Assembly (NCBI GenBank): GCA_963720705.1
Contig: CAVRGJ010000018.1
Span: 48,119 to 112,118, forward strand
From: DASWJZ01 sp963720705
GTDB taxonomy: Bacteria; Pseudomonadota; Alphaproteobacteria; Rhizobiales; Afifellaceae
Length of the DNA: 64,000 nt
Direction: 5' to 3'
Shown: positions 53,735 to 62,382 of the stretch, piece by piece
Position numbering within the stretch: the first letter of the stretch is position 1
Layout of the letters: every line of letters begins with the position of its first letter
The notes under the pieces: generated by a model
Told to the model about the DNA's origin: nothing
Database searches by the model: none
What the model saw: only the letters and a program-made list of their open reading frames with translations
Translations under genes and position numbers: made by a program

Positions 53735-55011
53735 CCGTGAGTTGGGTGGCGAGCGAGGAGCTCGGCGCACGACCGACGGGACTGCCGACCAGGACGATCG
53801 CCCGCGGCCTGTTGTGGCTGGCGGTATTCCTCGGCGGCTTCGTCATCTTCGAGCCGGCGCCCTACGAGCTCTTCCTCGCACTGCTGATCCCGGGATGGCT
53901 GCTCCTCGGCCTGCCGATTCCGCGCGCCATAAGCCCGCTTGTCGTGCTGATGATGCTTTTCATCGCCGGCGGCGTCATTGCGATGACGCAGGCGAAGAAT
54001 TTCTCCACGCAGCCGACCTACTATGCGGTGACGGCGTTCCTGGCATTCAGCTCGTGCTTCTACGCCTCGCTGATCGCCCAGGACCGCTCACGCCTCGACA
54101 CCATCGTCAGCGCCTGGATCGCAGCCGCGTTCTTCACGACGATCCTCGGCGTCATCGGCTATTTCGGCCTGACCGGCGAACTCTTCACCAAGTATGGCCG
54201 CGCCACCGGCGGCTTCCAGGATCCGAACGTCTTCGGCCCGTTTCTGATCTTCCCCTTCGTCGTGCTCGTGCGCCGCACGCTGACGCAGCCGCTGATCAAG
54301 GCGATCGGAAGCGGTATGCTTGCGCTCGTCGTCTTCGCAGGCATCTTCTTCTCGTTTTCGCGCGCCACCTGGGGCCTCACCTTCATCGCCACGATACTGG
54401 TCGGCGGACTCCTCTTCGTCATGGAGCGGAGCTTCAAGGCACGCATGCGCTTCATCGCGCTCGGGGCCGTCGGGCTGGTGTTGATCGGTATCCTGATCGG
54501 CGCCGCGCTCTCGGTCCCGGCGGTGTCGGCGCTCTTCGACGACCGCGCGCATATCGAGCAGAACTACGATTCCGGTCATCTCGGGCGCTTCCAGCGTCAC
54601 GCGATCGGCTTCAACATGATGCTCGACCGTCCGCTCGGCATCGGCGCGCTGGAGTTCGGCCGTCAGTTCCGCGAGGACGAGCACGACATCTGGCTGAAGA
54701 CGCTGACGACCTACGGCTGGCTCGGCTTCGCGTCCTACCTGACGCTGGTGCTGTGGACGCTCGCCGCCGCCTTCCCGCTCGTGTTCCGCACAAGTCCGCT
54801 GCAGCCGGTGATCCAGATCGCCTACATCGTCTTCTTCGGCCACATCCTGATGGCGACGGTGATCGACATCGACCACTGGCGCCACCTCTACCTCCTGCTC
54901 GGAATCCTCTGGGGCGCCATCGCTGCAGACAAGGCCGCGACGCAGAAGCGGCTGTCGGCGCTGCACATACGGGCGCGACCGCCGGCGCTTTCCGCGCCAT
55001 TGAACCGCTAG
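53731..55011 (+). CDS. O-antigen ligase/polymerase family membrane protein (Wzy/WaaL type)
   Basis: 426 residues with about ten to eleven membrane helices and a large extracytoplasmic loop toward the C-terminus containing YDSGHLGRFQRHAIGFNMM and DRPLGIGALEF, the region where this family carries its conserved Arg and His. It is expected to polymerise the repeat units in the periplasm. The start is the TTG at 53731 (overlap TTGA with the upstream stop), with a GTG at 53737 as alternative. It is the last gene of the EPS operon. The tRNA-Pro promoter lies over its 3' end. Confidence 0.88.
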   Translation: MTVSWVASEELGARPTGLPTRTIARGLLWLAVFLGGFVIFEPAPYELFLALLIPGWLLLGLPIPRAISPLVVLMMLFIAGGVIAMTQAKNFSTQPTYYAVTAFLAFSSCFYASLIAQDRSRLDTIVSAWIAAAFFTTILGVIGYFGLTGELFTKYGRATGGFQDPNVFGPFLIFPFVVLVRRTLTQPLIKAIGSGMLALVVFAGIFFSFSRATWGLTFIATILVGGLLFVMERSFKARMRFIALGAVGLVLIGILIGAALSVPAVSALFDDRAHIEQNYDSGHLGRFQRHAIGFNMMLDRPLGIGALEFGRQFREDEHDIWLKTLTTYGWLGFASYLTLVLWTLAAAFPLVFRTSPLQPVIQIAYIVFFGHILMATVIDIDHWRHLYLLLGILWGAIAADKAATQKRLSALHIRARPPALSAPLNR

Positions 55012-55028
55012 GCGGCGCTCACTATAGT
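55000..55028 (+). promoter_or_regulatory. Promoter of tRNA-Pro
   Basis: TTGAAC (55000-55005), a 17-base spacer and TATAGT (55023-55028), ending 9 bases before the mature tRNA. The -35 box is inside the last codons of the upstream EPS polymerase gene. Confidence 0.6.
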
Positions 55029-55037
55029 CCGCGCCGT

Positions 55038-55114
55038 CGGAGCGTGGCGCAGTCTGGTAGCGCACCTGAATGGGGTTCAGGGGGTCGGAGGTTCGAATCC
55101 TCTCGCTCCGACCA
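55038..55114 (+). tRNA. tRNA-Pro (anticodon TGG)
   Basis: Acceptor arm CGGAGCG pairs with CGCTCCG (55104-55110), discriminator A, CCA encoded (55112-55114). The anticodon loop in CTGAATGGGGTTCAG carries TGG. D arm TGGCGCAGTCTGGTAGCGCA and T arm GGAGGTTCGAATCCTC are normal. A short T-run follows the CCA. Confidence 0.96.
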
Positions 55115-55137
55115 TTTTCCAATTACTTGCCGAGCCC

Positions 55138-56496
55138 TCACCCCCTTCTCCGTGGGATCGTGACGACGGCGCGAAGGCCGGGCGCCGCGTCTTCGAGGCG
55201 GAACGAGCCGCCGTAGGCTTCCGCCGTTTCCGCCACGATGGAGAGGCCGAGCCCGCTCCCCTCCGATCGGAGGTCAAGCCGGATGCCGCGCCGAAGCACC
55301 AGCGCGCGCTGTGCCTCGGGAATACCTGGGCCGTCGTCGACGACCGCGATCTCGATTTGGTCGCTCGTGTCCTGTGCGCCGATCGCGACGCGCTTTTTGG
55401 CGAAGCGGCAGGCGTTCTCGACGAGATTGCCGAGCACCTCGATCAGGTCGGCTTCGTCGACGGCGACCGTCATCGCCGCCGGCACGTCGACAACGAAGGC
55501 GAGCTCCCTGCCGCGCGGCGTCCGCTCGACGACGCCGACCACGCGCACCGCTGCGTCGCGCAAGTTCGTCAAGGCCGCGTCCGACATCGCGGCGGCGCCG
55601 ATCCTCGCGCGTGCCAGCTCGCGTTCGACGTGATGCTTCAGCGTCGTCGCGACCTGATCGATCTCGTCGGCGATCTGCGCTTCGCCCTTTTCGCGCAAAG
55701 TGCGCACGTCGGCGGCGAGCACCTGCAGCGGCGTCTTCATCCCGTGCGCGAGATCGGCCGCATGCGAGCGCGCCTTGGCGATGGCCTGCTCGCGCGCGCC
55801 AAGCAGGCTGTTGATCTCGGCGACGAGCGGCCCGACTTCGGTTGGCACTTCCGTGGAAAGCCGCGTCGCTCTGCCGGAGATGATGTCGGCGACGCCGCTT
55901 CGAAGCCGCGCAAGCGGCGCGAGGCCGACCGTGATCTGCAGCCACAGCGCAGCAATCAAAAGGATCGCAAGCACGACGAGCGACGGGATGGCGTCGGCGG
56001 CGAAGGCGTCGGTCGCGGCGGTGATGTCGCGATGGTCGATCGCGACGATGACACGGAACGCCGTCTCCCCGGTCGGGCCGGCGATCTTGACGTTGCGCAC
56101 GACGGCACGGAGCAGCGACTTCTCCGGCCCGGCAACTTCCTGCAGCGTGGCGCTCGCATCTCCCTGCGGATCGCGTGCGACGGAGATCGTCGAGTCCCAA
56201 AGCGAGCGGGAGCGATGCAGCACGCGCCCGTCGAGCGATTCCACCTGCCAATAGAGGCCGGAGAGCGGCCGGTTGAAGCGCGGCTCCGTCGGGGGCTCAG
56301 CGACCGTCACCTCGCCATTGACGACCGCGATGCCCGCGATGAGCTGCTGCGCATGAACGGTGAGCTCGGCGTCGATGCGCCGCTCGACGTGGCGCTCGAA
56401 CAGATAGCTCAGGCCGAATTCGGCGGCGGCGAGCGCCGCCACCACTCCAATCACCGCGGCAACGAGCAGGCGAAATCGGATCGAGCCAGGCCTCAC
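55138..56496 (-). CDS. feuQ: Sensor histidine kinase, PhoQ/FeuQ-like
   Basis: 452 residues: an N-terminal helix (LLVAAVIGVVAALAAAEFGL), a periplasmic domain of ~145 residues, a second helix (IPSLVVLAILLIAALWL), HAMP, then the phosphorylated His in DLAHGMKTPLQVLAAD. The ATPase follows with N-box LVENACRFAKK, VVDDGPGIP and EGSGLGLSIV. The H-box with Lys-Thr-Pro-Leu after a non-acidic residue is the PhoQ/FeuQ type. FeuQ of rhizobia responds to low osmolarity and controls cyclic glucan export. The GTG start overlaps the regulator stop by four bases. Confidence 0.85.
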   Translation of the reverse strand: MRPGSIRFRLLVAAVIGVVAALAAAEFGLSYLFERHVERRIDAELTVHAQQLIAGIAVVNGEVTVAEPPTEPRFNRPLSGLYWQVESLDGRVLHRSRSLWDSTISVARDPQGDASATLQEVAGPEKSLLRAVVRNVKIAGPTGETAFRVIVAIDHRDITAATDAFAADAIPSLVVLAILLIAALWLQITVGLAPLARLRSGVADIISGRATRLSTEVPTEVGPLVAEINSLLGAREQAIAKARSHAADLAHGMKTPLQVLAADVRTLREKGEAQIADEIDQVATTLKHHVERELARARIGAAAMSDAALTNLRDAAVRVVGVVERTPRGRELAFVVDVPAAMTVAVDEADLIEVLGNLVENACRFAKKRVAIGAQDTSDQIEIAVVDDGPGIPEAQRALVLRRGIRLDLRSEGSGLGLSIVAETAEAYGGSFRLEDAAPGLRAVVTIPRRRG

Positions 56497-57158
56497 GGCG
56501 CGTTGCCGGGCACCGAATAGCCGAAGCCGCGCCGTGTCTCGACGAGATTGGTGCCGAGCTTGCGGCGAAGCCGCGCGACAACGACCTCTACCGCATTGCT
56601 GTCGCGGTCGTGGTCGAGATCGTAGAGATGATCGGCAAGCTCGGTGACCGGGATCACCCGCCCGGCGTGGTGCATCAGATAGGAGAGCAGCCGGTATTCG
56701 AGCGGCGAGAGCTGGATCGGAACGCCGCGCACGGTGATGCTCATCTTGCGCGTGTCCAAGGTAACCTCACCGGAGGTCAGCACCGGCGAGCCGTGACCGA
56801 CGGTCCGCCTGAGAACGGCTCTCAACCGCGCCACCAGTTCATCCATCTCGAACGGCTTCGGCAGGTAGTCGTCGGCGCCGGCGTCGATGCCCTCGACCCG
56901 CTCGGTCCAGGCGCCGCGCGCCGTCAGCACGACGACCGGAAAGCGGCGTCCGTTGGCACGCCAGCGTTTCAGCACCGCGAGCCCGTCGAGCTTCGGCAGC
57001 CCGAGGTCGAGGACAGCGGCGTCGTATTCCTCCGTATCTCCGTGGAACCAGGCCGCCTCCCCGTCGGCGACGCGGTCGACAACGTAGCCGGATCGCTCAA
57101 GAGCCGCGGTGATGTCCGCGGCGACACGCGGCTCGTCTTCGGCGAGGAGTATTCTCAA
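56493..57158 (-). CDS. feuP: OmpR-family response regulator, PhoP/FeuP-like
   Basis: 221 residues. The receiver domain has the acidic pocket EDE, the phosphorylated Asp in AVLDLGLPKLDG, Thr in VVLTARGAW and Lys in LPKPFEMDEL. The C-terminal winged helix has LSPLEYRLLSYLMHHAGRV and NAVEVVVARLRRKLG. It pairs with the kinase downstream and overlaps the PepSY gene upstream by four bases. The PhoP/FeuP assignment rests on the kinase H-box and gene order. Confidence 0.88.
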   Translation of the reverse strand: MRILLAEDEPRVAADITAALERSGYVVDRVADGEAAWFHGDTEEYDAAVLDLGLPKLDGLAVLKRWRANGRRFPVVVLTARGAWTERVEGIDAGADDYLPKPFEMDELVARLRAVLRRTVGHGSPVLTSGEVTLDTRKMSITVRGVPIQLSPLEYRLLSYLMHHAGRVIPVTELADHLYDLDHDRDSNAVEVVVARLRRKLGTNLVETRRGFGYSVPGNAP

Positions 57159-57502
57159 TCGCCCCCCTCGTGAATGACGTCCATGCTCTTCGCGTCGACG
57201 CTAAGCTCCTGCAGGCGTCCGTCCGCGGAGAGAATTTTGAACTTGTAGACCCAGCGTTCGTGAACCTGGGCAAGCGAGATCCCCACGATTTCACCCGGAT
57301 GCTCGCCCGACAAGCGGGACATGATCTCGCTCAGCGGGTTGATCTCGCCGCGCTCGAGAAGATCGCGGGCCCGATCGTAGTCGGAATCGTTGTCGAGGTC
57401 TTCCGCGCCGGCATGCGGGCCGTCATCGGCACGCAGCGCGATCGTCGGAACGATCGCGAGCGACGCGGCGACGAAAGCAAAGAGCGGCAGGCGGTGGAAC
57501 AT
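57155..57502 (-). CDS. PepSY-like periplasmic protein
   Basis: 115 residues with a signal peptide (LPLFAFVAASLAIVPTIALRA) and a C-terminal PepSY-like fold: RARDLLERGEINPLSEIMSRL then GEIVGISLAQVHERWVYKFKIL and a closing strand LSVDAKSM. It overlaps the response regulator by four bases, so it is the first gene of a pepSY-feuP-feuQ operon. PepSY proteins next to PhoPQ-type systems are often considered periplasmic modulators of the sensor. That role is inferred here. Start at the ATG at 57502. Confidence 0.8.
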   Translation of the reverse strand: MFHRLPLFAFVAASLAIVPTIALRADDGPHAGAEDLDNDSDYDRARDLLERGEINPLSEIMSRLSGEHPGEIVGISLAQVHERWVYKFKILSADGRLQELSVDAKSMDVIHEGGD

Positions 57503-57632
57503 GGCGATTGACCTAGCGTGCTCGTTAAGCACGCGAAAGCTTGCAAATCCCTGACAGAGCCGGTCAGCGCCGCGAAAGCGCGGCTGGCCCATGCGGCCGA
57601 TGCGGCAGCGGCTTGAACGAGCGCCGCGCGTC

Positions 57633-58142
57633 CTACTGCACCTGTTCGAGCAGTCTCTTCGCCTCGAGCAGATCGGAGAGCGCCATCTCCATCCGCCGGC
57701 GCCGATCCGGCGCCAGCTTGAAGACGGTCGCTTCTCCCGTTGGCGCAGGCGCCGCTTCGACTTGCGGCCGCGCCGGTGCGGCGGGAGCAGGCTCGGGAGC
57801 GCGCCTGGAGGGACGCGGCGCGGCGACGATTTCCTCGTCCTCCGGCTCGGCCGCCGTCACGGTCTGAACCGAGCCCGTCTGCCCCACCTCCACGACGAAG
57901 CTGACGCCCTTTTCCTTCAGGAGGCGCTGCACGCCGCGGATGGTGAAGCCCTCGCCGTAGAGCAGAAGACGGACGCCGCGCAGCAGATCGACGTCTTCCG
58001 GCCGATAGTAGCGGCGCCCGCCGCCGCGCTTCATCGGCTTGATCTGCGCGAAGCGCGTCTCCCAGAACCGCAACACGTGCTGCGGCAGGTCGAGTTCCTG
58101 CGCGACTTCGCTGATGGTACGGAAAGCGTCTGGCGCTTTCAT
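57633..58142 (-). CDS. MerR family transcriptional regulator
   Basis: 169 residues. The N-terminal MerR helix-turn-helix is FRTISEVAQELDLPQHVLRFWE with the wing ARFAQIKPMKRGGGRRYYRPED. It lacks effector-binding cysteines. The middle is a Pro/Ala/Glu-rich linker (RRAPEPAPAAPARP), and a short C-terminal helix ends in ALSDLLEAKRLLEQ. This form next to ihfA is a conserved alphaproteobacterial arrangement. Its target is unknown. It is 19 bases downstream of ihfA, probably cotranscribed. Confidence 0.88.
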   Translation of the reverse strand: MKAPDAFRTISEVAQELDLPQHVLRFWETRFAQIKPMKRGGGRRYYRPEDVDLLRGVRLLLYGEGFTIRGVQRLLKEKGVSFVVEVGQTGSVQTVTAAEPEDEEIVAAPRPSRRAPEPAPAAPARPQVEAAPAPTGEATVFKLAPDRRRRMEMALSDLLEAKRLLEQVQ

Positions 58143-58161
58143 GGGACGCCGCCTCTTGCCG

Positions 58162-58494
58162 CTACTCCGCGGCCTCCTCCGAACGCATCGCGCCGCCCGA
58201 CAGGCCCTCGTTGATGCGGCTCTTCATGATGTTGCTCGGCTTGAAGACCGTCACGCGGCGCGGCGGAATTGGAACCTCGCGCCCCGTTTTCGGATTCCTG
58301 CCGACCCGCAACCCCTTGTCGCGGATCATGAAGGACCCGAATGACGATAGTTTTACGGTCTCGCCGGAGACGATGGCGTCGGAAATCTCCTTGAGAACCA
58401 TCTCGACCATGCTTGCGGATTCGGTCCGTGATAGGCCGAGCCGCCGAAACACCGCTTCGGCCAAATCCGCCCGCGTTACCGTCTTGCCCCCCAT
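58162..58494 (-). CDS. ihfA: Integration host factor subunit alpha
   Basis: DNA-bending architectural protein acting with IhfB. About 110 residues: KTVTRADLAEAVFRRLGLSR, VEMVLKEISDAIVSGETVKLSSFGSFMIRDK and the DNA-intercalating arm GRNPKTGREVPIPPRRVTVFKPS. A short tail EGLSGGAMRSEEAAE follows. The ATG at 58494 is preferred, with a GTG at 58506 in frame. It lies between fabH (87 bases upstream) and the MerR gene, the usual plsX-fabH-ihfA-merR order of Rhizobiales. Confidence 0.95.
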   Translation of the reverse strand: MGGKTVTRADLAEAVFRRLGLSRTESASMVEMVLKEISDAIVSGETVKLSSFGSFMIRDKGLRVGRNPKTGREVPIPPRRVTVFKPSNIMKSRINEGLSGGAMRSEEAAE

Positions 58495-58581
58495 CGCCGC
58501 CCGCACCGTATAATCTGGGAATGGATTATAATAAGGGGACTTAGCCTATGCGGCCCGACCATCCGGGTCAACATCGGCGAA

Positions 58582-59553
58582 TCACCAGCGAACGAGCGCC
58601 GAGCCCCAGGTAAACCCCCCTCCCATCGCCTCGAGCATGACGAGGTTGCCCCGCCGGATGCGCCCGTCGGCGATGGCGACGTGAAGCGCGAGCGGGATTG
58701 AGGCCGCCGAGGTATTGCCGTGCAGCGCGACCGTCGAAACGACCTTTTCGGCGGCAATACCGAGCTTTTTCGCGCTTGCGTCGATGATGCGCTGGTTGGC
58801 CTGGTGCGGCACGAACCAGTCGATGTCGTCGGCCGTGGTGCCGGTCGCGGCAAAGGCGGCGTTGATCACGTCGGAGATCATCCCGACCGCGTGCTTGAAG
58901 ACCTCGCGCCCCTCCATGCGGACGTGGCCGACCGTGCCGGTCGCCGACGGCCCGCCATCGACGTAAAGTTTCGTCTTGTGGCTCCCGTCCGAGCGCAGGT
59001 GCGAGGTGAGAAGCCCGCGGTCGGAGAACTCGCCTGTCCCCTCCTCTGCTTCGAGCACGATCGCGCCGGCGCCGTCGCCGAAGAGGACGCACGTTGTCCG
59101 GTCGCTCCAATCGAGGATGCGCGAGAAGGTCTCCGCGCCGATGACGAGGGCGCGCTTGCCGTGTCCGGCCTTCAACATCGCATCGGCAGTCGACAGCGCA
59201 TAGACGAAGCCGGTGCAGACCGCTTGCAGGTCGAACGCGGCGCCCTCGCGGATGCCGAGATTATCCTGCACGGTGACGGCGCTCGCCGGAAATGTGTTGT
59301 CGGGCGTCGACGTGGCGAGCAAGACGAGGTCGATGTCGGAGGCGGCAATCTCGGCGTCCGCAAGTGCTGCGCGCGCCGCAGCAGTTGCCAGGTCCGACGT
59401 GACCTCGCCCTCCGCCGCGATATGGCGCTCGCGAATTCCGGTCCGCTGCACGATCCAGTCGTCTGAAGTGTCGACCATCGTCTCGAGGTCGGCATTGGTC
59501 AGGATTTTGGCAGGAAGGTAGCTTCCGATCCCGCGGACGACCGAACGGATCAT
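58582..59553 (-). CDS. fabH: 3-oxoacyl-ACP synthase III (FabH)
   Basis: Starts fatty acid synthesis by condensing acetyl-CoA with malonyl-ACP. 323 residues. The catalytic triad is visible: Cys in AVCTGFVYALSTAD, His in FVPHQANQRIID and Asn in LHGNTSAASIPLAL. GTGGGFTW-like GGGFTWGSALVRW closes the protein. It overlaps the stop of plsX by four bases and lies in the plsX-fabH-ihfA operon. Confidence 0.95.
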   Translation of the reverse strand: MIRSVVRGIGSYLPAKILTNADLETMVDTSDDWIVQRTGIRERHIAAEGEVTSDLATAAARAALADAEIAASDIDLVLLATSTPDNTFPASAVTVQDNLGIREGAAFDLQAVCTGFVYALSTADAMLKAGHGKRALVIGAETFSRILDWSDRTTCVLFGDGAGAIVLEAEEGTGEFSDRGLLTSHLRSDGSHKTKLYVDGGPSATGTVGHVRMEGREVFKHAVGMISDVINAAFAATGTTADDIDWFVPHQANQRIIDASAKKLGIAAEKVVSTVALHGNTSAASIPLALHVAIADGRIRRGNLVMLEAMGGGFTWGSALVRW

Positions 59554-60608
59554 GCAGAAGCCGCCGCCACCCGTTGCGGTGCGGCCGTGCCGGCGCCGAG
59601 CGCGCGGTCCTGCGCGATAATGCGGACGAGATCGTTCCGCGCCATCTCGCGGGCAAGGTCGATCGCGCTCGCGAAGCCTTCGGCATCGGTGCCGCCGTGC
59701 GACTTGATGACGACGCCGTTCAGCCCGAGGAAGACGCCGCCGTTGACCTTGCGCGGATCCATCTTCTCCCGAAGCAACCTGAAGGCCGAGCCTGCGAGCA
59801 GGTAGCCGAGCCGTGACGCCCAGGTGCGGCCCATTGCGGAGCGTAGATACTCGGCCATCTGGCGCGCGGTCCCCTCCGCGGTCTTGAGCGCGATATTGCC
59901 GGCAAACCCTTCAGTGACCGCGACGTCGACGGTGCCTTTGCCAAGGTCGTCGCCCTCCACGAAGCCGTGGTACTCAAATCCCGGATGGTCCAAGGCGCGA
60001 AGCATGCGGCCGGCGTCGCGCACCTCCTCCACGCCCTTGATCTCTTCGACGCCGACATTGAGCAGTCCGACGGTCGGCCGGTCGAGGCCGAAGACCGAGC
60101 GCGCCATGGCAGCGCCCATCACCGCGAAGTCGACGAGCATGCCGGCATCGGCCCCGATCGTCGCGCCGACGTCGAGCACGATGCTCTCGCCGCGGGTCGT
60201 CGGCCAGATGGCGGCGATCGCCGGCCGCTCGATTCCGGGAAGCGGCTTCAGGCAGAACTTGGCCATCGCCATCAGCGCCCCGGTGTTGCCGGCGGAGACG
60301 GCGGCGCCGGCTTCGCGGTCGCGCACCGCCTCGATCGTCCGCCACATGGACGACTTCCAGCGACCCTTCCGCAATGCCTGGCTCGGCTTGTCGTCCATCT
60401 GCACGCTCACGCTGCAATGGCGGAGCTCGGATTTCTCGCTGACGCGTGCGTTGGCGTTGAGCACCGGGCGCACCACCGCCTCGTCGCCGTAGATCAGGAA
60501 ACGAAGGTCGGGCCGCCGATCGATTGCGATGGCCGCGCCCCCGATCACGGCGTCCGGTGCAGCGTCGCCCCCCATCGCGTCGAGGGAAATCGTTATCGTC
60601 TGAGACAT
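59550..60608 (-). CDS. plsX: Phosphate acyltransferase PlsX
   Basis: Makes acyl-phosphate from acyl-ACP for phospholipid synthesis. 352 residues with SLDAMGGDAAPDAVIGG at the N-terminus, SAGNTGALMAMAKF, VLDVGATIGADAGML, ADGFAGNIALKTAEG-type EGFAGNIALKTAEGTA and FLGLNGVVIKSHGGTDAEGF. It overlaps fabH by four bases. Upstream is a DUF177 gene, but rpmF, which often stands between them, is absent. Confidence 0.95.
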   Translation of the reverse strand: MSQTITISLDAMGGDAAPDAVIGGAAIAIDRRPDLRFLIYGDEAVVRPVLNANARVSEKSELRHCSVSVQMDDKPSQALRKGRWKSSMWRTIEAVRDREAGAAVSAGNTGALMAMAKFCLKPLPGIERPAIAAIWPTTRGESIVLDVGATIGADAGMLVDFAVMGAAMARSVFGLDRPTVGLLNVGVEEIKGVEEVRDAGRMLRALDHPGFEYHGFVEGDDLGKGTVDVAVTEGFAGNIALKTAEGTARQMAEYLRSAMGRTWASRLGYLLAGSAFRLLREKMDPRKVNGGVFLGLNGVVIKSHGGTDAEGFASAIDLAREMARNDLVRIIAQDRALGAGTAAPQRVAAASA

Positions 60609-60685
60609 TAAGCGGTCGTTTCTCGCGCGGGAGGCCGGAACATAGCTCTTGCACCCTGCATGGCAAGCATAGAACCGCCCGCTTT

Positions 60686-61213
60686 CTATTCCTGGTCGCG
60701 CTTGAGGCGCTTCAGAGCCTGAAACGGCGAGTCGCCGAGGCTCGGATCATCCTCGATATGGCCCGGAAACGCGACCCCGGGCGCGCGGGGATAAGGATCG
60801 AGCCCGAGCGCCAGATGCTCGACCGCAATCGCGCCGAGATCGATCTCACCGTTCTCGTAGACATCGCGCGCGTCGGCCGGCTGTTCCTCATCCTCCCCCC
60901 GTCTGTCGCGCCTGCGTCGCGACTCGGCCGGCAAAAGCGCAACGTCAATATCCTCCATGACCTCCTGCGCGAGCGGCTCAAGCGTCACCACGTCTGTCTG
61001 CACGACTGAGGCTGCGAGCGTGCCGCTTACCCCGACCGCAGCATCGGCGAGCCGGCGGACGTCGATCTCCGCCGAAAGTGCGGACACTCCGAGGATGCCG
61101 AGCGCCTCGGCGATCGCCCGCCGCTCGCTCTCGTTCGCCTCGATGTGAAAGTGCTTTCCGCCCGGCGGCACGCGCTCAACCCGCACCACACGCGAGAAGG
61201 GCGCTGCGCTCAT
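60686..61213 (-). CDS. DUF177 (YceD-like) protein
   Basis: 175 residues of the YceD/DUF177 family, recognised by the N-terminal region FSRVVRVERVPPGGKHFHIEA, the middle VSGTLAASVVQTDVVTLEPL and the C-terminal NGEIDLGAIAVEHLALGLDPYPRAPG. The family is usually encoded just before rpmF and plsX and is needed for normal 23S rRNA levels in plants and bacteria. It shows the usual two invariant aspartate-rich parts and an acidic linker. It overlaps the cytochrome bc1 chaperone gene by four bases. Confidence 0.85.
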   Translation of the reverse strand: MSAAPFSRVVRVERVPPGGKHFHIEANESERRAIAEALGILGVSALSAEIDVRRLADAAVGVSGTLAASVVQTDVVTLEPLAQEVMEDIDVALLPAESRRRRDRRGEDEEQPADARDVYENGEIDLGAIAVEHLALGLDPYPRAPGVAFPGHIEDDPSLGDSPFQALKRLKRDQE

Positions 61214-61752
61214 TCTCCTCGCTCCCGGGCCTCGATTTCCGGAAACGGCAGAGAGCCGCGCCTGACCGCGTCAAGATCCGCCGCCTGCATCGCACGAACC
61301 GCGGCGCTTAGATACGAGGCGAGCGCATGCACATGGCGTTCGTCGGCGCCGTCGGGAAAGACGTTTCGCGCGATTGCCGCGCTGAGGGCTTCCTCGCCTT
61401 CACCGAGCGCCTGCTTGTAGGCGGAGACCCTGCCGGCGAACGAGCCGTAGAGCGTCTTCATCCTCTTTGGCACACGCGTATCGCTGACGCCGACCTCGCG
61501 GAGCGCATCGTCCATGTGCTCGACCAGGCTCTCGGCCACGCGCCGCGCCAGCGCCGGATCGTCGCCTGGGTCGTGCATCAACCGGTGGAGAACGGGGAAG
61601 AGGCTCAGGGTCACCATCTCGAAGCGCCCCTGCAAAGTGTCTGGGATTCCGCACCGCAGGTAGAAATGCGGCTGCCGCGCAGCGGCAAGCGCGGCGCAAT
61701 AGACCCGCTCCGCCGCCTCCCGCTCGCTTCGCCGCGCCTTCGAAAAGAGCAT
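61210..61752 (-). CDS. Ubiquinol-cytochrome c chaperone (CBP3-like)
   Basis: About 180 residues of the CBP3/UQCC1 family that assists cytochrome bc1 assembly. It begins MLFSKARRSEREAAERVYCA, then QPHFYLRCGIPDTLQGRFEMVTL and LVEHMDDALREVGVSDTRVPKRMK, which are its conserved parts. Start at the ATG at 61752 is preferred over 61806, because the family typically starts with a short hydrophobic FS/FSL segment. It is first in the operon before DUF177, plsX and fabH and divergent from bamE. Confidence 0.87.
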   Translation of the reverse strand: MLFSKARRSEREAAERVYCAALAAARQPHFYLRCGIPDTLQGRFEMVTLSLFPVLHRLMHDPGDDPALARRVAESLVEHMDDALREVGVSDTRVPKRMKTLYGSFAGRVSAYKQALGEGEEALSAAIARNVFPDGADERHVHALASYLSAAVRAMQAADLDAVRRGSLPFPEIEARERGE

Positions 61753-61854
61753 CCTCCGCCCCTTCGCCTCATCACCGCCATACACGCGCGCGATGCCGGC
61801 CGCCATTGCAAAGGGCCGGCGACGCGGCTAGCAAGCCGCGAAAGGAAGGAACCG

Positions 61855-62316
61855 ATGCGGGCACGCAATTTCCAAGGGGCCGCGGTCGCGCTTGTCGCCA
61901 CCCTCGCGCTCACCGGCTGCATCGGCGAAACGCTGACGCGGGGCTACGTGCCCTCCGAATCGTCGCTCGAGCAGGTGCATGTCGGGGCGCCGCGCGAGCA
62001 GGTGCTCCTGACGCTCGGCACGCCCACCACGACAGCCGATTTCGGCGGCGAGGTGTTCTATTACATTTCGCAGAAGACCAGCCGGCCGGTCGCCTTCCTG
62101 AACTCCCACGTCATCGATCAGACCGTGCTTGCCATCTATTTCGACCAGAACAGCCAGGTCGAGCGGGTCGCCAATTACGGGCTGAAGGACGGCGTGATCG
62201 TCGACCTCGTCACGCGTACGACGCCGACCGGCGGCAAGGACGTCTCGTTCCTCTCGCAGCTCTTCTCCGCGACCGGCGTCGGCCCGAACATCCCAGGCAA
62301 GGCGCCGGGGCAGTAA
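61855..62316 (+). CDS. bamE: Outer membrane assembly lipoprotein BamE/SmpA family
   Basis: 153 residues with a lipobox in ATLALTGC and a SmpA/OmlA domain: EQVHVGAPREQVLLTLGTPTTTADFGGEVFYYI followed by a beta strand pair with VLAIYFDQNSQVERVANYG. Part of the machine that inserts beta-barrels in the outer membrane. The C-terminal ~30 residues (TGVGPNIPGKAPGQ) extend beyond the E. coli length, as is usual in alphaproteobacteria. GGAAGGA lies just before the ATG. Confidence 0.9.
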   Translation: MRARNFQGAAVALVATLALTGCIGETLTRGYVPSESSLEQVHVGAPREQVLLTLGTPTTTADFGGEVFYYISQKTSRPVAFLNSHVIDQTVLAIYFDQNSQVERVANYGLKDGVIVDLVTRTTPTGGKDVSFLSQLFSATGVGPNIPGKAPGQ

Positions 62317-62366
62317 GCTCGGAAAATTTCGGGCGGACGTGAAGTCGCGCCTACCTGGCGCGGCTT

Positions 62367-62382
62367 CCGGGCATCTGCCCGG
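62367..62382 (-). terminator. Hairpin at the end of hppA
   Basis: CCGGGC-atct-GCCCGG, a 6-base stem with a 4-base loop directly after the hppA stop codon on its strand. It marks the original 3' end of that gene. There is no T-tract. Confidence 0.45.

Noticed and set aside
55038..55114. Integration site at tRNA-Pro
   Set aside because: Both flanks are ordinary chromosomal genes of normal composition and no partial repeat of the tRNA end is visible.
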